Source: Arenicola marina (taxonomy: Eukaryota; Annelida; Polychaeta; Arenicolidae). Taken from it: a DNA stretch of 64,000 nt. The notes beneath the pieces are model-generated. The model made no database searches, had not been told where the DNA came from, and saw only the letters and a program-made list of their open reading frames with translations. Numbering within the stretch: position 1 is the stretch's first letter; each line of letters starts with the position of its first letter. The DNA is taken from assembly GCA_964019135.1 (NCBI GenBank), contig OZ025250.1:52451357-52515356 (forward strand). The letters run 5' to 3'. A program made the translations under genes and the position numbers. Below, piece by piece: positions 11,818 to 24,081 of this stretch.

Positions 11818-13670
11818 CTGTGAGATGGCCCCTCGAGGTTGCGTCTGACTCTTGTGGTTCATTGTACCGACATATAGTTTAGTGCGCTGTAGTCCCTGTA
11901 TCTATCTGTATGCTGTAGCCCTGCATATCTTTTCGTGCGTGGTAGCCCCTTGGGGTGCCTTTTACCGGTCTATGTTTTAGTGTACTCCCTTCGGAACATG
12001 GTGCCTATCGTTTAATGTGAGGTAGCGCCTGTCCTATTGCTTGGTGGGAGGTTCTTATCCTCTCCTGGGACTGCCAATCCCTCCTTTTACTATACTTATC
12101 CTGATCCTATAACCTCCATTGTTTGTTTGCGGAGCATGTCATTATTGAACAAATCGGCAGTGTCAGGGGTCGTCACTTTGATCGCCGCTATGACCGTGAG
12201 TTTGCTAAAATCTGGGAGTTGGACCATTTAACATCATCGCCTTATTATGCTCAATCAAGCGGATTGCACGCACAATCCAATCGGTAAAATATGCTTTGGT
12301 CCGTGCCGGGAGTAGCAATCTGGATCCAGATTTAGCTCTCCTCTGCTTGAGAACCACTCCGATTGACTGTGTCAATCTCGCTGAACTTTTGTTCAACAGA
12401 AGGACACAGGGGAATGTACCCATGGAAGTCAGGAACACTCACTACAACAGAGACATTATCCAAATAAGGCTTCAGCAAAGGCAAGAGCAGCAGCGAAATT
12501 ATCATAACTATACTGCTCACGATTGATCACCTCTCATTCCAGGTCAGGCGGTCACTATCCAGAATCCCAGATCCAAGCAGTGGGTACCCACTTCCATCCA
12601 GCAGAAGTGTGACGAGCCCCGATCGTATATCGTCTCGACTGAATAGGGTAGCTGTCTAAGAAGGAATCGGCGACACATCAAGGACATCCCGGCCCCGCCA
12701 AAAAAACTTCGCTTCGCAGACACGGTAGACCTGCCTGTTGGTAATCCAGAATCTGGGCATCCGCGGATCGCAGGGTAAAACGTCTGGAGCGGTACCGAGC
12801 CAACTCCCATCAGCTGACACGGGTAGCGGATCAACAGGGCCTACTGACCCCACAGTTAATGATCTAGGTGGCTACCGTACCGGAAGTGGAGGCCTTGTGA
12901 GGCCCATTCGTTATGAATAATATTAAATTGGTTTAAATAACGTTTCAAATTACTATATTAATTGTTATCCTCATTGTGACAGAGTGATCGTTGTTAACCT
13001 GTCTCAACTGTAATAACTAAGCTTAAGGAGAGGGATACGATAATATGTATTTAATTACCGGTACATACCAATATTATTTTTTCTTATTATTTCTAGACTC
13101 TATTCATCGCAGCTTTACATCCCTCAAGCAGTAAATAGTACCCATCATATTCATGCGCACCATCTCACCGTCACATGGACTACTATCATATCTGGCGTTC
13201 CCATACCTGACACGCAAGACGTGTTGTCTCTCAGTCCAGAAGCATGACTGCTGCCCTGCTTACCCTCTCCTGAAACATTCTTTTCTCGCCCTCGTATGCC
13301 CTTATTGCCTTCGCCTGGTACTGACATTCCCCTTTAACCTCTGCCGGCATTCGCATTCTTTCTTCACCCCACCCTGTCACTTTTATTCCCTGCTTGTCCT
13401 CCCCTTTGTCCTCTCCTGCCACTTTAATGCCTTGCTTGTCCTCTCCTAGTACCGGTACTCATATTCCCTGCTTAACCTGGTACAACCATTCCCTCCCTAC
13501 CCTCTCCTGGCACCCGCCTTCCCTTCTTACCTACTCCTGATAGTTGCATTTACTCTTTTCTTCTCTCTTGGCAATCTTATTCCCTTATCAGCCTCTCATG
13601 TCACTCATTTCTCCTGATCCTTCCCCTCATTTCTTCTCCTGGCCCACCCATTTCGTCCGATACCTCTCCT
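11818..13670 (+). mobile_element. Ty3/gypsy pol relic, 1.87-kb unit copy C
   Basis: Third copy, offset by 1867 bases from copy B. The integrase tail lies at about 12130-12930 and ends in the same VRPIRYE-type C-terminus. Its CT-rich tail (13,255-13,670) has extra units and runs directly into the 30-bp array, so the array looks like an outgrowth of the tail of the last copy. No closing 29-bp units follow. Confidence 0.8.
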
Positions 13671-15389
13671 GACACTTTTCCCTCTTGGCACTCTAATTCC
13701 CTGTTTATCCTCTCCTGGCACTCTAATTCCCTGTTTATCCTCTCCTGGCACTCTAATCCCCTGTTTATCCTCTCCTGGCACACTTATTCCCTCTGTATCC
13801 TCTCCTGACACTCTAATTCCTTCTGTATCCTCTCCTGGCACTCTAATTCCCTGTTTATCCTCTCCTGGCACACTTAGTCCCTCTGTATCCTCTCCTGGCA
13901 CTCTAATTCCCTCTGTATCCTCTCATGGCACTCTAATTCTCTCTGTATCCTCTCATGGCGCTCTAATTCCCTCTGTATCCTCTCCTGGCACTCTTATTCT
14001 CTGTTTATCCTCTCTTGGCACACTCGTTCCCTTTGTATCCTCTCCTGGCACTCTAATTCTCCGTTTATCCACCCCTGGCACTCTCATTCTCTGTTTAGCC
14101 TCTCCTGGCAATCTAATTCTCTGTTTATTCTCTCCTGGCACTCTAATTCTCTGTTTATCCTCTCCTGGCACTCTAATTCTCTGTTTATCCTCTCCTGGCA
14201 CTCTAATTCCCTCTGTATCCTCTCCTGACACTCTAATTCACTCTGTATCCTCCCCTGACACTCTAATTCCCTATGTATCCTCTCCTGGCACTCTACTTCT
14301 CCGTTTATCCTCTTCTGGCACACTCATTCCCTCTGTATCCTCTCCTGGCACTCTAATTCCCTCTGTATCCCCTCCTGACACTCTAATTCCCTATGTATCC
14401 TCTCCTGGCACTCTAATTCCCTCCATATCCTCTCCTGACATTTTAATTCCCTCTGTATCATCTCCTGAGACTCTGTTTCACTCTGTATCCTCTCCTGACA
14501 CTCTAATTGCCTCAGTATCCTCTCCTGACACTCTAATTCCCTCTCTATCCTCTCCTGACACTCTAATTTTCTGTTTATCCTTTCCTGGCACACTCATTCC
14601 CTCTGTACCATCTCCTGGCACTCTAATTCTCTGTCTATCCTCATCTGACACTCTAGTTCCCTCTGTATCCTCTCCTGGCACACTCATTCCATCTGTATAC
14701 TCTCCTGACACTCTAATTCCCTCTGTATCCTCTCCTGGCACTCTAATTCTCCGTGTATCCTCTCCTGGCACACTCTAATTCCCTGTTTATCCTCTACTGG
14801 CACACTCATTCCCTCTGTATCCTCTCCTGACACACTAATACCCTCTGTATCCTCTCCTGACACTCTAATTTTCTGTTTATCCTTTCCTGGCACACTCATT
14901 CCCTCTGTACCATCTCCTGGCACTCTAATTCTCTGTCTATCCTCTCCTGACACTCTAGTTCCCTCTGTATCCTCTCCTGGCACACTCATTCCATCTGTAT
15001 CCTCTCCTGACACTCTAATTCCCTCTGTATCCCCTCCTGACACTCTAATACCCCCTGTATCCTCTCTTAGCACTCTAATTCCCTCTGTATCCTCTTCTGG
15101 CACTCTAATTCCCTCTGTATCCTCTCCTGACACTTTCATTCCCTCTGTATCCTCTCCTGGCACTCTAATTCCCTCTATCCTTTCCTGACTCTCTAATTCC
15201 CTCTGTATCCTCTACTGGCACTCTATTTCTCTCTGTATCCTCTCCTGTTATTCTAATTCCCTGTTTATCCTCTCCTGGCACTCTAATTCTCTCAGTATCC
15301 TCTCCTGGCACTCTAATTCCCTCTGATTCCTCTCCTGGTACTCTAATTCCCTGTGTATCCTCTCCCGGCACTCTAATTCCCTGTTTATC

Positions 15390-15462
15390 GACTAATATTG
15401 ACCAATATGGCACGATATAGCCTTCCAGGCTGAAAGTGCCGTTAAGCCCCAATCAAATCAAC
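15390..15462 (+). mobile_element. SINE 3'-end fragment in the 30-bp array, copy 1
   Basis: A 72-base non-array insert ending AAGCCCCAATCAAATCAA, the A/C-rich simple tail typical of tRNA-derived SINEs. It interrupts the array and was later copied with it. The tRNA-like head is missing. Confidence 0.6.
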
Positions 15463-17473
15463 CCTGTTTATCCTCTCCTGGCACACTCATTCACTCTGTA
15501 TCTTCTCCTGGCACTCTAATTCCCTCCTTATCCTCTCTTGGCACTCTAATTCCCTGTGTATCCTCTCCTGGCACTCTAATTCCCTGTTTATCCTCTCCTG
15601 ACTCTCTAATTCCCTCTGTATCCTCTCCTGGCACTCTAATTCCCTCTGTATCCTCTTCTGGCACTCTAATTCCCTCTGTATCATCTCCTGACACTCTAAT
15701 TATCTCTGTATCCTCTCCTGTCACTCTTATTCTCTGTTTATCCTCTCCTGGCACTCTAATTCTCTGTTTATCGTCTACTGGCACTCTAATTCTCTGTTTA
15801 TCCTCTCCTGACACTAATTCCCTCTGTATCCTCTCCTGGCACTCTAATTCCTTGTGTATCCTCTACTGGCACTCTAATTCTCTGTTTATCGTCTACTGGC
15901 ACTCTAATTCCCTCTGTATCTTCTCCTGGCACTCTAATTCCCTTCTTATCCTCTCTTGGCATTCTTATTCTCTGTTTATCCTCTCTTGACACTAATTCCC
16001 TCTGTATCCTCTCCTGACTCTCTAATTCCCTCTGTATCCTCTCCTGGCACTCTTATTCTCTGTTTATGCTCTCCTGACACTAATTCCCTCTGTATCCTCT
16101 CCTGGCACTCTAATTCCTTGTGTATCCTCTCCTGGCACTCTAATTCCCTGTTTATCTTTCTCCTGGCACACTCATTCCCTCTGTATCCTCTCCTGGCACT
16201 CTAATTCCCTCCTTATCCTGTTGGCACTCTTATTCTTTATTTATCCTCTCCTGACACTAATTCCCTCTGTGTCCTCTCCTGGCACTCTAATTCCCTCTGT
16301 ATCCTCTCCTGGCACTCTAATTCTCGGTGTATCCTCTCCTGGCACACTCTAATTCCCTGTTTATCCTTTCCTGGCACACTCATTCCCTCTGTACCATCTC
16401 CTGGCACTCTAATTCTCTGTCTATCCTCTCCTGACACTCTAGTTCCCTCTGTATCCTCTCCTGGCACACTCATTCCATCTGTATACTCTCCTGACACTCT
16501 AATTCCCTCTGTATCCCCTCCTGACACTCTAATACCCTCTGTATCCTCTCTTGGCACTCTAATTCCCTCTGTATCCTCTTCTGGCACTCTAATTTCTTCT
16601 ATATCCTCTCCTGACACTTTCATTCCCTCTGTATCCTCTCCTGACACTCTAATTCCCGCTATCCTCTCCTGACACTCTAATTCCCTCTGTATCCTCTACT
16701 GGCACTCTATTTCTCTCTGTATCCTCTCCTGTCATTCTAATTCCCTGTTTATCCTCTCCTGGCACTCGAACTCTCTCAGTATCCTCTCCTGGCACTTTAA
16801 TTCCTTGTTTATCCTCTCCTGGCACTCTTATTGTCTGTTTATCCTCTCGTGGCACTCTAATTCCCTCTGTGTTCTCTCTTGGTACACTCTAATTCCCTGT
16901 TTATCCTCTCCTGACACAGTAATACCCTCTGTATCCTCTCCTGACACTCTAATTTTCTGTTTATCCTTTCCTGACACACTCATTCCCTTTGTACCATCTC
17001 CTGGCACTCTAATTCTCTGTTTATCCTCTCCTGACACTCTAGTTCCCTCTGTATCCTCTCCTGGCACACTCATTCCATCTGTATCCTCTCCTGACACTCT
17101 AATTCCCTCTGTATCCCCTCCTGACACTCTAATACCCCCTGTATCCTCTCTTAGCACTCTAATTCCCTCTGTATCCTCTTCTGGCACTCTAATTCCCTCT
17201 GTATCCTCTCCTGACACTTTCATTCCCTCTGTATCCTCTCCTGGCACTCTAATTCCCTCTATCCTTTCCTGACTCTCTAATTCCCTCTGTATCCTCTACT
17301 GGCACTCTATTTCTCTCTGCATCCTCTCCTGTTATTCTAATTCCCTGTTTATCCTCTCCTGGCACTCTAATTCTCTCAGTATCCTCTCCTGGCACTCTAA
17401 TTCCCTCTGATTCCTCTCCTGGTACTCTAATTCCCTGTGTATCCTCTCCCGGCACTCTAATTCCCTGTTTATC

Positions 17474-17546
17474 GACTAATATTGACCAATATGGCACGAT
17501 ATAGCCTTCCAGGCTGAAAGTGCCGTTAAGCCCCAATCAAATCAAC
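17474..17546 (+). mobile_element. SINE 3'-end fragment, copy 2
   Basis: Same as the insert at 15390, 2084 bases further on. It was carried by duplication of the surrounding array block rather than by a new insertion, since the flanking repeat variants match too. Confidence 0.6.
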
Positions 17547-20035
17547 CCTGTTTATCCTCTCCTGGCACACTCATTCACTCTGTATCTTCTCCTGGCACTC
17601 TAATTCCCTCCTTATCCTCTCTTGGCACTCTAATTCCCTGTGTATCCTCTCCTGGCACTCTAATTCCCTGTTTATCCTCTCCTGACTCTCTAATTCCCTC
17701 TGTATCCTCTCCTGGCACTCTAATTCCCTCTGTATCCTCTTCTGGCACTCTAATTCCCTCTGTATCCTCTCCTGGCACACTCATTCACTCTGTATCTTCT
17801 CCTGGCACTCTAATTCCCTCCTTATCCTCTCTTGGCACTCTAATTCCCTGTGTATCCTCTCCTGGCACTCTAATTCCCTGTTTATCCTCTCCTGACTCTC
17901 TAATTCCCTCTGTATCATCTCCTGACACTCTAATTATCTCTGTATCCTCTCCTGTCACTCTTATTCTCTGTTTATCCTCTCCTGGCACTCTAATTCTCTG
18001 TTTATCGTCTACTGGCACTCTAATTCTCTGTTTATCCTCTCCTGACACTAATTCCCTCTGTATCCTCTCCTGGCACTCTAATTCCTTGTGTATCCTCTAC
18101 TGGCACTCTAATTCTCTGTTTATCGTCTACTGGCACTCTAATTCCCTCTGTATCTTCTCCTGGCACTCTAATTCCCTTCTTATCCTCTCTTGGCATTCTT
18201 ATTCTCTGTTTATCCTCTCTTGACACTAATTCCCTCTGTATCCTCTCCTGACTCTCTAATTCCCTCTGTATCCTCTCCTGGCACTCTTATTCTCTGTTTA
18301 TGCTCTCCTGACACTAATTCCCTCTGTATCCTCTCCTGGCACTCTAATTCCTTGTGTATCCTCTCCTGGCACTCTAATTCCCTGTTTATCTTTCTCCTGG
18401 CACACTCGTTCCCTCTGTATCCTCTCCTGGCACTCTAATTCCCTCCTTATCCTGTTGGCACTCTTATTCTTTATTTATCCTCTCCTGACACTAATTCCCT
18501 CTGTGTCCTCTCCTGGCACTCTAATTCCCTCTGTATCCTCTTCTGGCACTCTAATTCTTTGTTTATCCTCTCCTGACTCTCTAATTCCCTCTGTATCCTC
18601 TCCTGGCACTCTAATTCCCTCTGTATCCTCTTCTGGCACTCTAATTCCCTCTGTATCATCTCCTGACACTCTAATTATCTCTGTATCCTCTCCTGACACT
18701 TTCATTCCGTCTGTATCCTCTCCTGACACTCGAATTATCTCTGTATCCTCTCCTGACACTTTCATTCCGTGTGTATCCTCTCTTGGCACTCTTATTCTCT
18801 GTTTATCCTCTCCTGGCACTCTAATTCTCTGTTTATCGTCTCCTGGCACTCTAATTCTCTGTTTATCCTCTCCTGACACTCTAATTCCCTCTGTATCCTC
18901 TCCTGACACTCTAATTCTCTGTTTATCCTTTCCTGGCACACTCATTCCCTCTGTACCATCTCCTGGCACTCTAATTCTCTGTTTATCCTCTCCTGACACT
19001 CTAGTTCCCTCTGTATCCTCTCCTGGCACACTCATTCCATCTGTATGCTCTCCTGACACTCTAATTCCCTCTGTATTCCCTCCTGACACTCTAATACCCT
19101 CTGTATCCTCTCTTGGCACTCTAATTCCCTCTGTATCCTCTTCTGGCACTCTAATTCCTTTTATATCCTCCCCTGACACTTTCATTCCCTCTGTATTCTC
19201 TCCTGTCACTCTAATTCCCTCTATCCTCTCCTGACTCTCTAATTCCCTCTGTATCCTCTACTGGCACTCTATTTCTCTCTGTATCCTCTCCTGTCATTCT
19301 AATTCCCTGTTTATCCTCTCCTGGCACTCGAATTCTCTCAGTATCCTCTCCTGGCACTCTAATTGCCTGTTGATCCTCTCCTGGCACTCTTATTCTCTGT
19401 TTATCCTCTCGTGGCACTCTAATTCCCTCTGTGTCCTCTCTTGGTACACTCTAATTCCCTGTTTATCCTCTCCTGACACAGTAATACCCTCTGTATCCTC
19501 TCCTGACACTCTAATTTTCTGTTTATCCTTTCCTGGCACACTCATTCCCTCTGTACCATCTCCTGGCACTCTAATTCTCTGTTTATCCTCTCCTGACACT
19601 CTAGTTCCCTCTGTATCCCCTCCTGGCACACTCATTCCATCTGTATCCTCTCCTGACACTCTAATTCCCTCTGTATCCCCTCCTGACACTCTAATACCCC
19701 CTGTATCCTCTCTTGGCACTCTAATTCCCTCTGTATCCTCTTCTGGCACTCTAATTTCCTCTGTGTCCTCTCCTGACATTTTCATTCCCTCTGTATCCTC
19801 TCCTGGCACTCTAATTCCCTCTATCCTTTCCTGACTCTCTAATTCCCTCTGTATCCTCTACTGGCACTCTATTTCTCTCTGTATCCTCTCCTGTTATTCT
19901 AATTCCCTGTTTATCCTCTCCTGGCACTCTAATTCTCTCAGTATCTTCTCCTGGCACTCTAATTCCCTCTGTTTCCTCTCCTGGTACTCTAATTCCCTCT
20001 GTATCCTCTCCCGGCACTCTAATTCCAAGTTTATC

Positions 20036-20108
20036 GACTAATATTGACCAATATGGCACGATATAGCCTTCCAGGCTGAAAGTGCAGTTAAGCCCCAATC
20101 AAATCAAC
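20036..20108 (+). mobile_element. SINE 3'-end fragment, copy 3
   Basis: Third copy, 2562 bases after copy 2, with a G/A change (GTGCAGTTAAG) and an altered left flank (CCAAGTTTATC). It marks a third higher-order block. Confidence 0.6.
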
Positions 20109-21774
20109 CCTGTTTATCCTCTCCTGGCACACTCATTCCCTCTGTATCTTCTCCTGGCACTCTAATTCCCTCCTTATCCTCTCTTGGCACTCTAATTCTC
20201 TGTGTATCCTCTCCTGGCACTCTAATTTCCTGTTTATCCTCTCCTGACTCTCTAATTTCTTCTGTATCCTCTCCTGGCACTCTAATTCCCTCTGTATCCT
20301 CTTCTGGCACTCTAATTCCCTCTGTATCATCTCCTGACACTCTAATTATCTCTGTATCCTCTCCTGACACTTTCATTCCCTCTGTATCCTCTCCTGGCAC
20401 TCTTATTCTCTGTTTATCCTCTCCTGGCACTCTAATTCTCTGTTTATCCTCTCCTGACACTAATTCCCTCTGTATCCTCTCGTGGCACTCTAATTCCTTG
20501 TGTATCCTCTCCTGGCACTCTAATTCCCTGTTTATCCTCTCCTGGCACTCTAATTCCCTCTGTATCTTCTCCTGGCACTCTAATTCCCTTCTTATCCTCT
20601 CTTGGCACTCTTATTGTCTGTTTATCCTCTCTTGACACTAATTCCCTCTGTATCCTCTCCTGACTCTCTAATTCCCTCTGTATCCTCTCCTGGCACTCTA
20701 ATTCCCTCTGTATCCTCTCCTGGCACTCTAATTCCCTCTGTATCCTCTCCTGGCACTCTAATTCCCTCTGTATCCTCTCCTGGCACTCTAATTCCCTCTG
20801 TATCCTCTCCTGGCACTCTAATGCCCTTCTTATCCTCTCCTGGCACTCTTATTCTCTGTTTATCCTCTCCTGGCACTCTAATTCTCTGTTTATCCTCTCC
20901 TGACACTAATTCCCTCTGTATCCTCTCCTGGCACTCTAATTCCTTGTGTATCCTCTCCTGGCACTCTAATCCCCTGTTTATCCTCTCCTGGCACTCTAAT
21001 TCCCTCTGCATCCTCTTCTGGCACTCTAATTCCCTCTGTATCATCTCCTGACACTCTAATTATCTCTGTATCCTCTCCTGACACTTTCATTCCCTCTGTA
21101 TCCTCTCCTGGCACTCTAATTCCCTCCTTATCCTCTCTTGGCACTCTAATTCCCTGTTTATCCTCTCCTGGCACTCTTATTCTCTGTTTATCCTCTCCTG
21201 ACACTCTTAATTCCCTCTGTATCCTCTCCTGGCACTCTTAATTCCCTCTGTATTCTCTCCTGGCACTCATATTCTCTGTTTATCCTCTCCTGACACTCTA
21301 ATTCTCTGTTTATCCTCTCCTGGCACTCTTATTCCCTGTTTATCCTCTCGTGGCACTCTAATTCCCTCTGTATCCTCTCCTGGCACTCTAATTTCCTGTT
21401 TATCCTCTCCTGACACTCTTAATTCCCTCTGTATTCTCTCCTGGCACTCATATTCTCTGTTTATCCTCTCCTGACACTCTAATTCTCTGTTTATCCTCTC
21501 CTGGCACTCTTATTCCCTGTTTATCCTCTCGTGGCACTCTAATTCCCTCTGTATCCTCTCCTGGCACTCTTATTCTCTGTTTATCCTCTCGTGGCACTCT
21601 AATTCCCTCTGTGTCCTCTCCTGGCACTCTAATTCCCTGTTCATTCTCTCCTGGCACTCTAATTTCCTGTTTATCCTCTCGTGGCACTCCAATTCCCTCT
21701 GTATCTTCTCCTGGCCCAATCATTCACTCTGTATCCCCTCCTGGCACTACTCTGTTTATCCTCTCCTGACACGT

Positions 21775-23290
21775 CCTGTCCTGGCCTGCTCATTTCCCTC
21801 TTGTTCTCTCCTGGCCTTTTCATTCCCTGCTTTTCCTCTCCTTGCTTTCTCTTTCCCTCCTTGTCCTCTCCTGGCCTTCCCATTCTCTCCTTATCCTCCC
21901 CTGACCTTCTCATTCCCTCCTTGTCCTCTCCTGGCCTTCTCATTCCCTCCTTGTCCTCACCTGGCCTTCTCATTCCCTCCTTGTCCTCACCTGGCCTTCT
22001 CATTCCCTCTTTGTCCTCTCCTGGCCTTCTCATTCCCTCATTGTCCTCACCTGGCCTTCTCATTCCCTCTTTGTGCCCTCCTGGCCCCATCATTCCCTCT
22101 TTGTCCTCTCCTGGCCTTCTCATTCTCTCATGGTCCTCTTCTGGCCTTCTCATTCCCTCCTTGTCCTCTCCTGGCCTTCTCATTCCCTACTTTTTCTCTT
22201 CTTGTTCTCTCTTTCCCTCCTTGTCCTCTCCTGGCCTTCCCATTTTTTCCTTGCCTTCCCCTGGCCTTCTCATTCCCTCATTGTCTTCACCTGGCCTTCT
22301 CATTCCCTCCTTTTCCTCTCCTGGCCCTATCATTCCTTCCTTGCCCTCTCCTGGCCCTCTCATTCTCTCATTGTCCTCTCCTGGCCTTCTCATTCCCTCC
22401 TTGTCCTCACATGGCTCTCTCTTTCCCTCCTTGTCCTCTCCTGGCCTTCTCATTCCCCCTTTGTCCTCTCCTTGCCTTCTCATTCTCTCATTGTCCTCTC
22501 CTGACCCTCTCATTCCCTTCTTGTCCTCTCCTGGCCCTCTCATTCCCTCCTTGTTCTCACCTTGCCTTCCCATTCCCTCCTTGTCCTCTCCTGACCCTCT
22601 CATTCCCTTCGTGTCCTCTCCTGGCATTCTCATTCCCTCCTTGTCCCATTCTTTTTCCCTCCTTTTCCTCTTCTGGCCTTCTTATTCCCTCCGTGTCCTC
22701 TCCTGGCCTTCTCATTCCCTCTTTGTCCTCTCCTGACCCTCTCATTCCTTTGTTGTCCTCTCCTTGCTCTCTCTTTCCCTCCTTGTCCTCTCCTGGCTCT
22801 CTCTTTCCCTCCTTGTCCTCTCCTGGCCTTCTCGTTCCCTCATTGTCCTTTCCTGACCTTCTCATTCCCTCTTTGTCCTCTCCTCACTCTCTCATTCCCT
22901 TCTTGTCCTCTCCTGGCCTGCTCATTCCCTCCTTGTCCTCTCCTGGCCTTCTCATTCCCTCCTTGTCCTCTCCTGGCCTTCTCATTCCCTTCTTGTCCTC
23001 TCCTGGCTCTCTCTTTCCCTCCTTGTCCTCTCCTGGCCTTCTCATTCCCTCATTGTCCTTTCCTGACCTTCTCATTCCCTCTTTGTCCTCTCCTCACCCT
23101 CTCATTCCCTTCTTGTCCTCTCCTGGCCTGCTCATTCCCTCCTTGTCCTCTCCTGGCCTTCTCATTCCCTTCTTGTCCTCTCCTGGCCTTCTCATTCCCT
23201 CATTGTCCTCTCCTGGCCTTCTCATTCCCTCCTTGTCCTCTCCTGGCCTTCTCATTCCCTCCTTGTCCTCTCCTGGCATTCCCACTCCCT
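21775..23290 (+). repeat. 30-bp array, second unit type
   Basis: The unit changes here to CTTCTCATTCCCTCCTTGTC then CTCTCCTGGC, with variants GACCCTCTCATTCCC and GGCTCTCTCTTTCCC. The period is still 30, so long frames persist (up to 351 codons forward, SSPGLLIPSL repeats; RRPGEDKEGM reverse). Blocks of several units recur, for example around 22790-22920 and 23010-23130. It continues the preceding array and evolved locally from it. Confidence 0.92.
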
Positions 23291-23830
23291 CCTTATTCTC
23301 TACTGGCGCTCTTATTCCCCGCATATCCTGTGCTGGAACTCTCATTCACACCGTAGCCTTCCATATTCTCCCATTCCCTCCTTAACCTGTAATGGTCCCT
23401 CCGTATAGTCCCTCCGTATATTCTCCTGGCACTCTCATTCCCGCGTTATCCTCTCCCGATTCTCCCATTCCCTTTGTATCTTCTTCATGCACACCTATTC
23501 CCTGATTGTCCTCTCTTGGCACTCCCGGTAACCTCTCCTATCACACCCTCATTGGTCTCAAATGGCTCTTCTATTCCAATGTTATCCTTTCCAGGCACTC
23601 TCATTCCGTTCTTACACTCCCCAGACATTCTCATTCCATCCCTATCCTCTCGTGACACCGCCATGCTCTTCTTATGCCCTTCTGGCACTCCCGTCCGCTT
23701 CTTATCCTCTTTCGGTACTCCCGTCCCCTTACATCTGGAGGATATTGTTATTCCATCCTTTCCTTATCATGGCCCTCGCATTCTTTGTTTGTCATCTCTT
23801 AGCACTTCCATTCCCTGTGTCTCCTCTATA
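23291..23830 (+). repeat. degenerate edge of the 30-bp array
   Basis: CT-rich units decay gradually (CTGGCACTCTCATTCC, CTCCTATCACACCCTC) until unique sequence begins about 23830, just ahead of the first kinase exon. Old units at the edge and uniform units inside are usual for minisatellites. Confidence 0.75.
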
Positions 23831-23933
23831 GGCACTCTCATGACATGCAACCTTATGCGGGAGCAATCGTTTCATATTTTCATATTAGGCACGCAAGAGG
23901 TGTAGACGTATTCGTCAGATAAAACCTACCGTG

Positions 23934-24081
23934 ATGGAGAAGTTAGAATCGATAAGGACAGACTTGCAACAGAACATGGAGCGCGCTGGCATTGCTGTCC
24001 TGGGACGCCGAGACATCGTGGAAGAGCGTGAGATTGCCAAAGGCGGCTATGCACGAGTCATTATAGGCACTCTTAAGTCAG
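23934..24081 (+). CDS. kinase-propeller exon 1 (N-lobe start)
   Basis: ATG at 23934 opens 49 codons plus one base, ending at CAG|GTAAGA. It holds the glycine loop IAKGGYARV. Two alternatives exist. An AG at 23887-23888 after a T-rich run would make 23889-24081 an internal exon, open in frame back to the AG. There is also a GTG at 23931. No upstream promoter or 5' exon was recognised because the 30-bp array lies immediately before. Reading on past 24081 gives frame without kinase similarity, which supports splicing. Confidence 0.65.

Larger units (their letters stand above)
13671..21774 (+). repeat. 30-bp CT-rich minisatellite array (~8.1 kb)
   Basis: About 270 copies of a 30-bp unit made of CTCTAATTCCCTCTGTATCC then TCTCCTGGCA. 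Main variants are CTGTTTATCC for CTCTGTATCC and TGACACTC for TGGCACTC. Because 30 is a multiple of three and the unit has no stops, both strands carry long frames with 10-residue periods (SSPGTLIPSV forward, GEDTEGIRVP reverse). Indels break them repeatedly and they are not considered genes. Higher-order copies are clear: the block from 15165 recurs from 17249 (2084 bases later) and again, rearranged, from 19811. Confidence 0.93.

Noticed and set aside
8560..12526. The three ~76-codon frames as host genes
   Set aside because: They are the Ty3/gypsy integrase tail, with a shared upstream frameshift and stop codons.
18455..23385. Long forward and reverse open frames (up to 351 codons) with 10-residue repeats as structural protein genes
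   Set aside because: The 30-bp unit has no stops on either strand, so frames are open by arithmetic. Both strands are equally open, indels break the frames and there is no non-repeat domain or splice structure.
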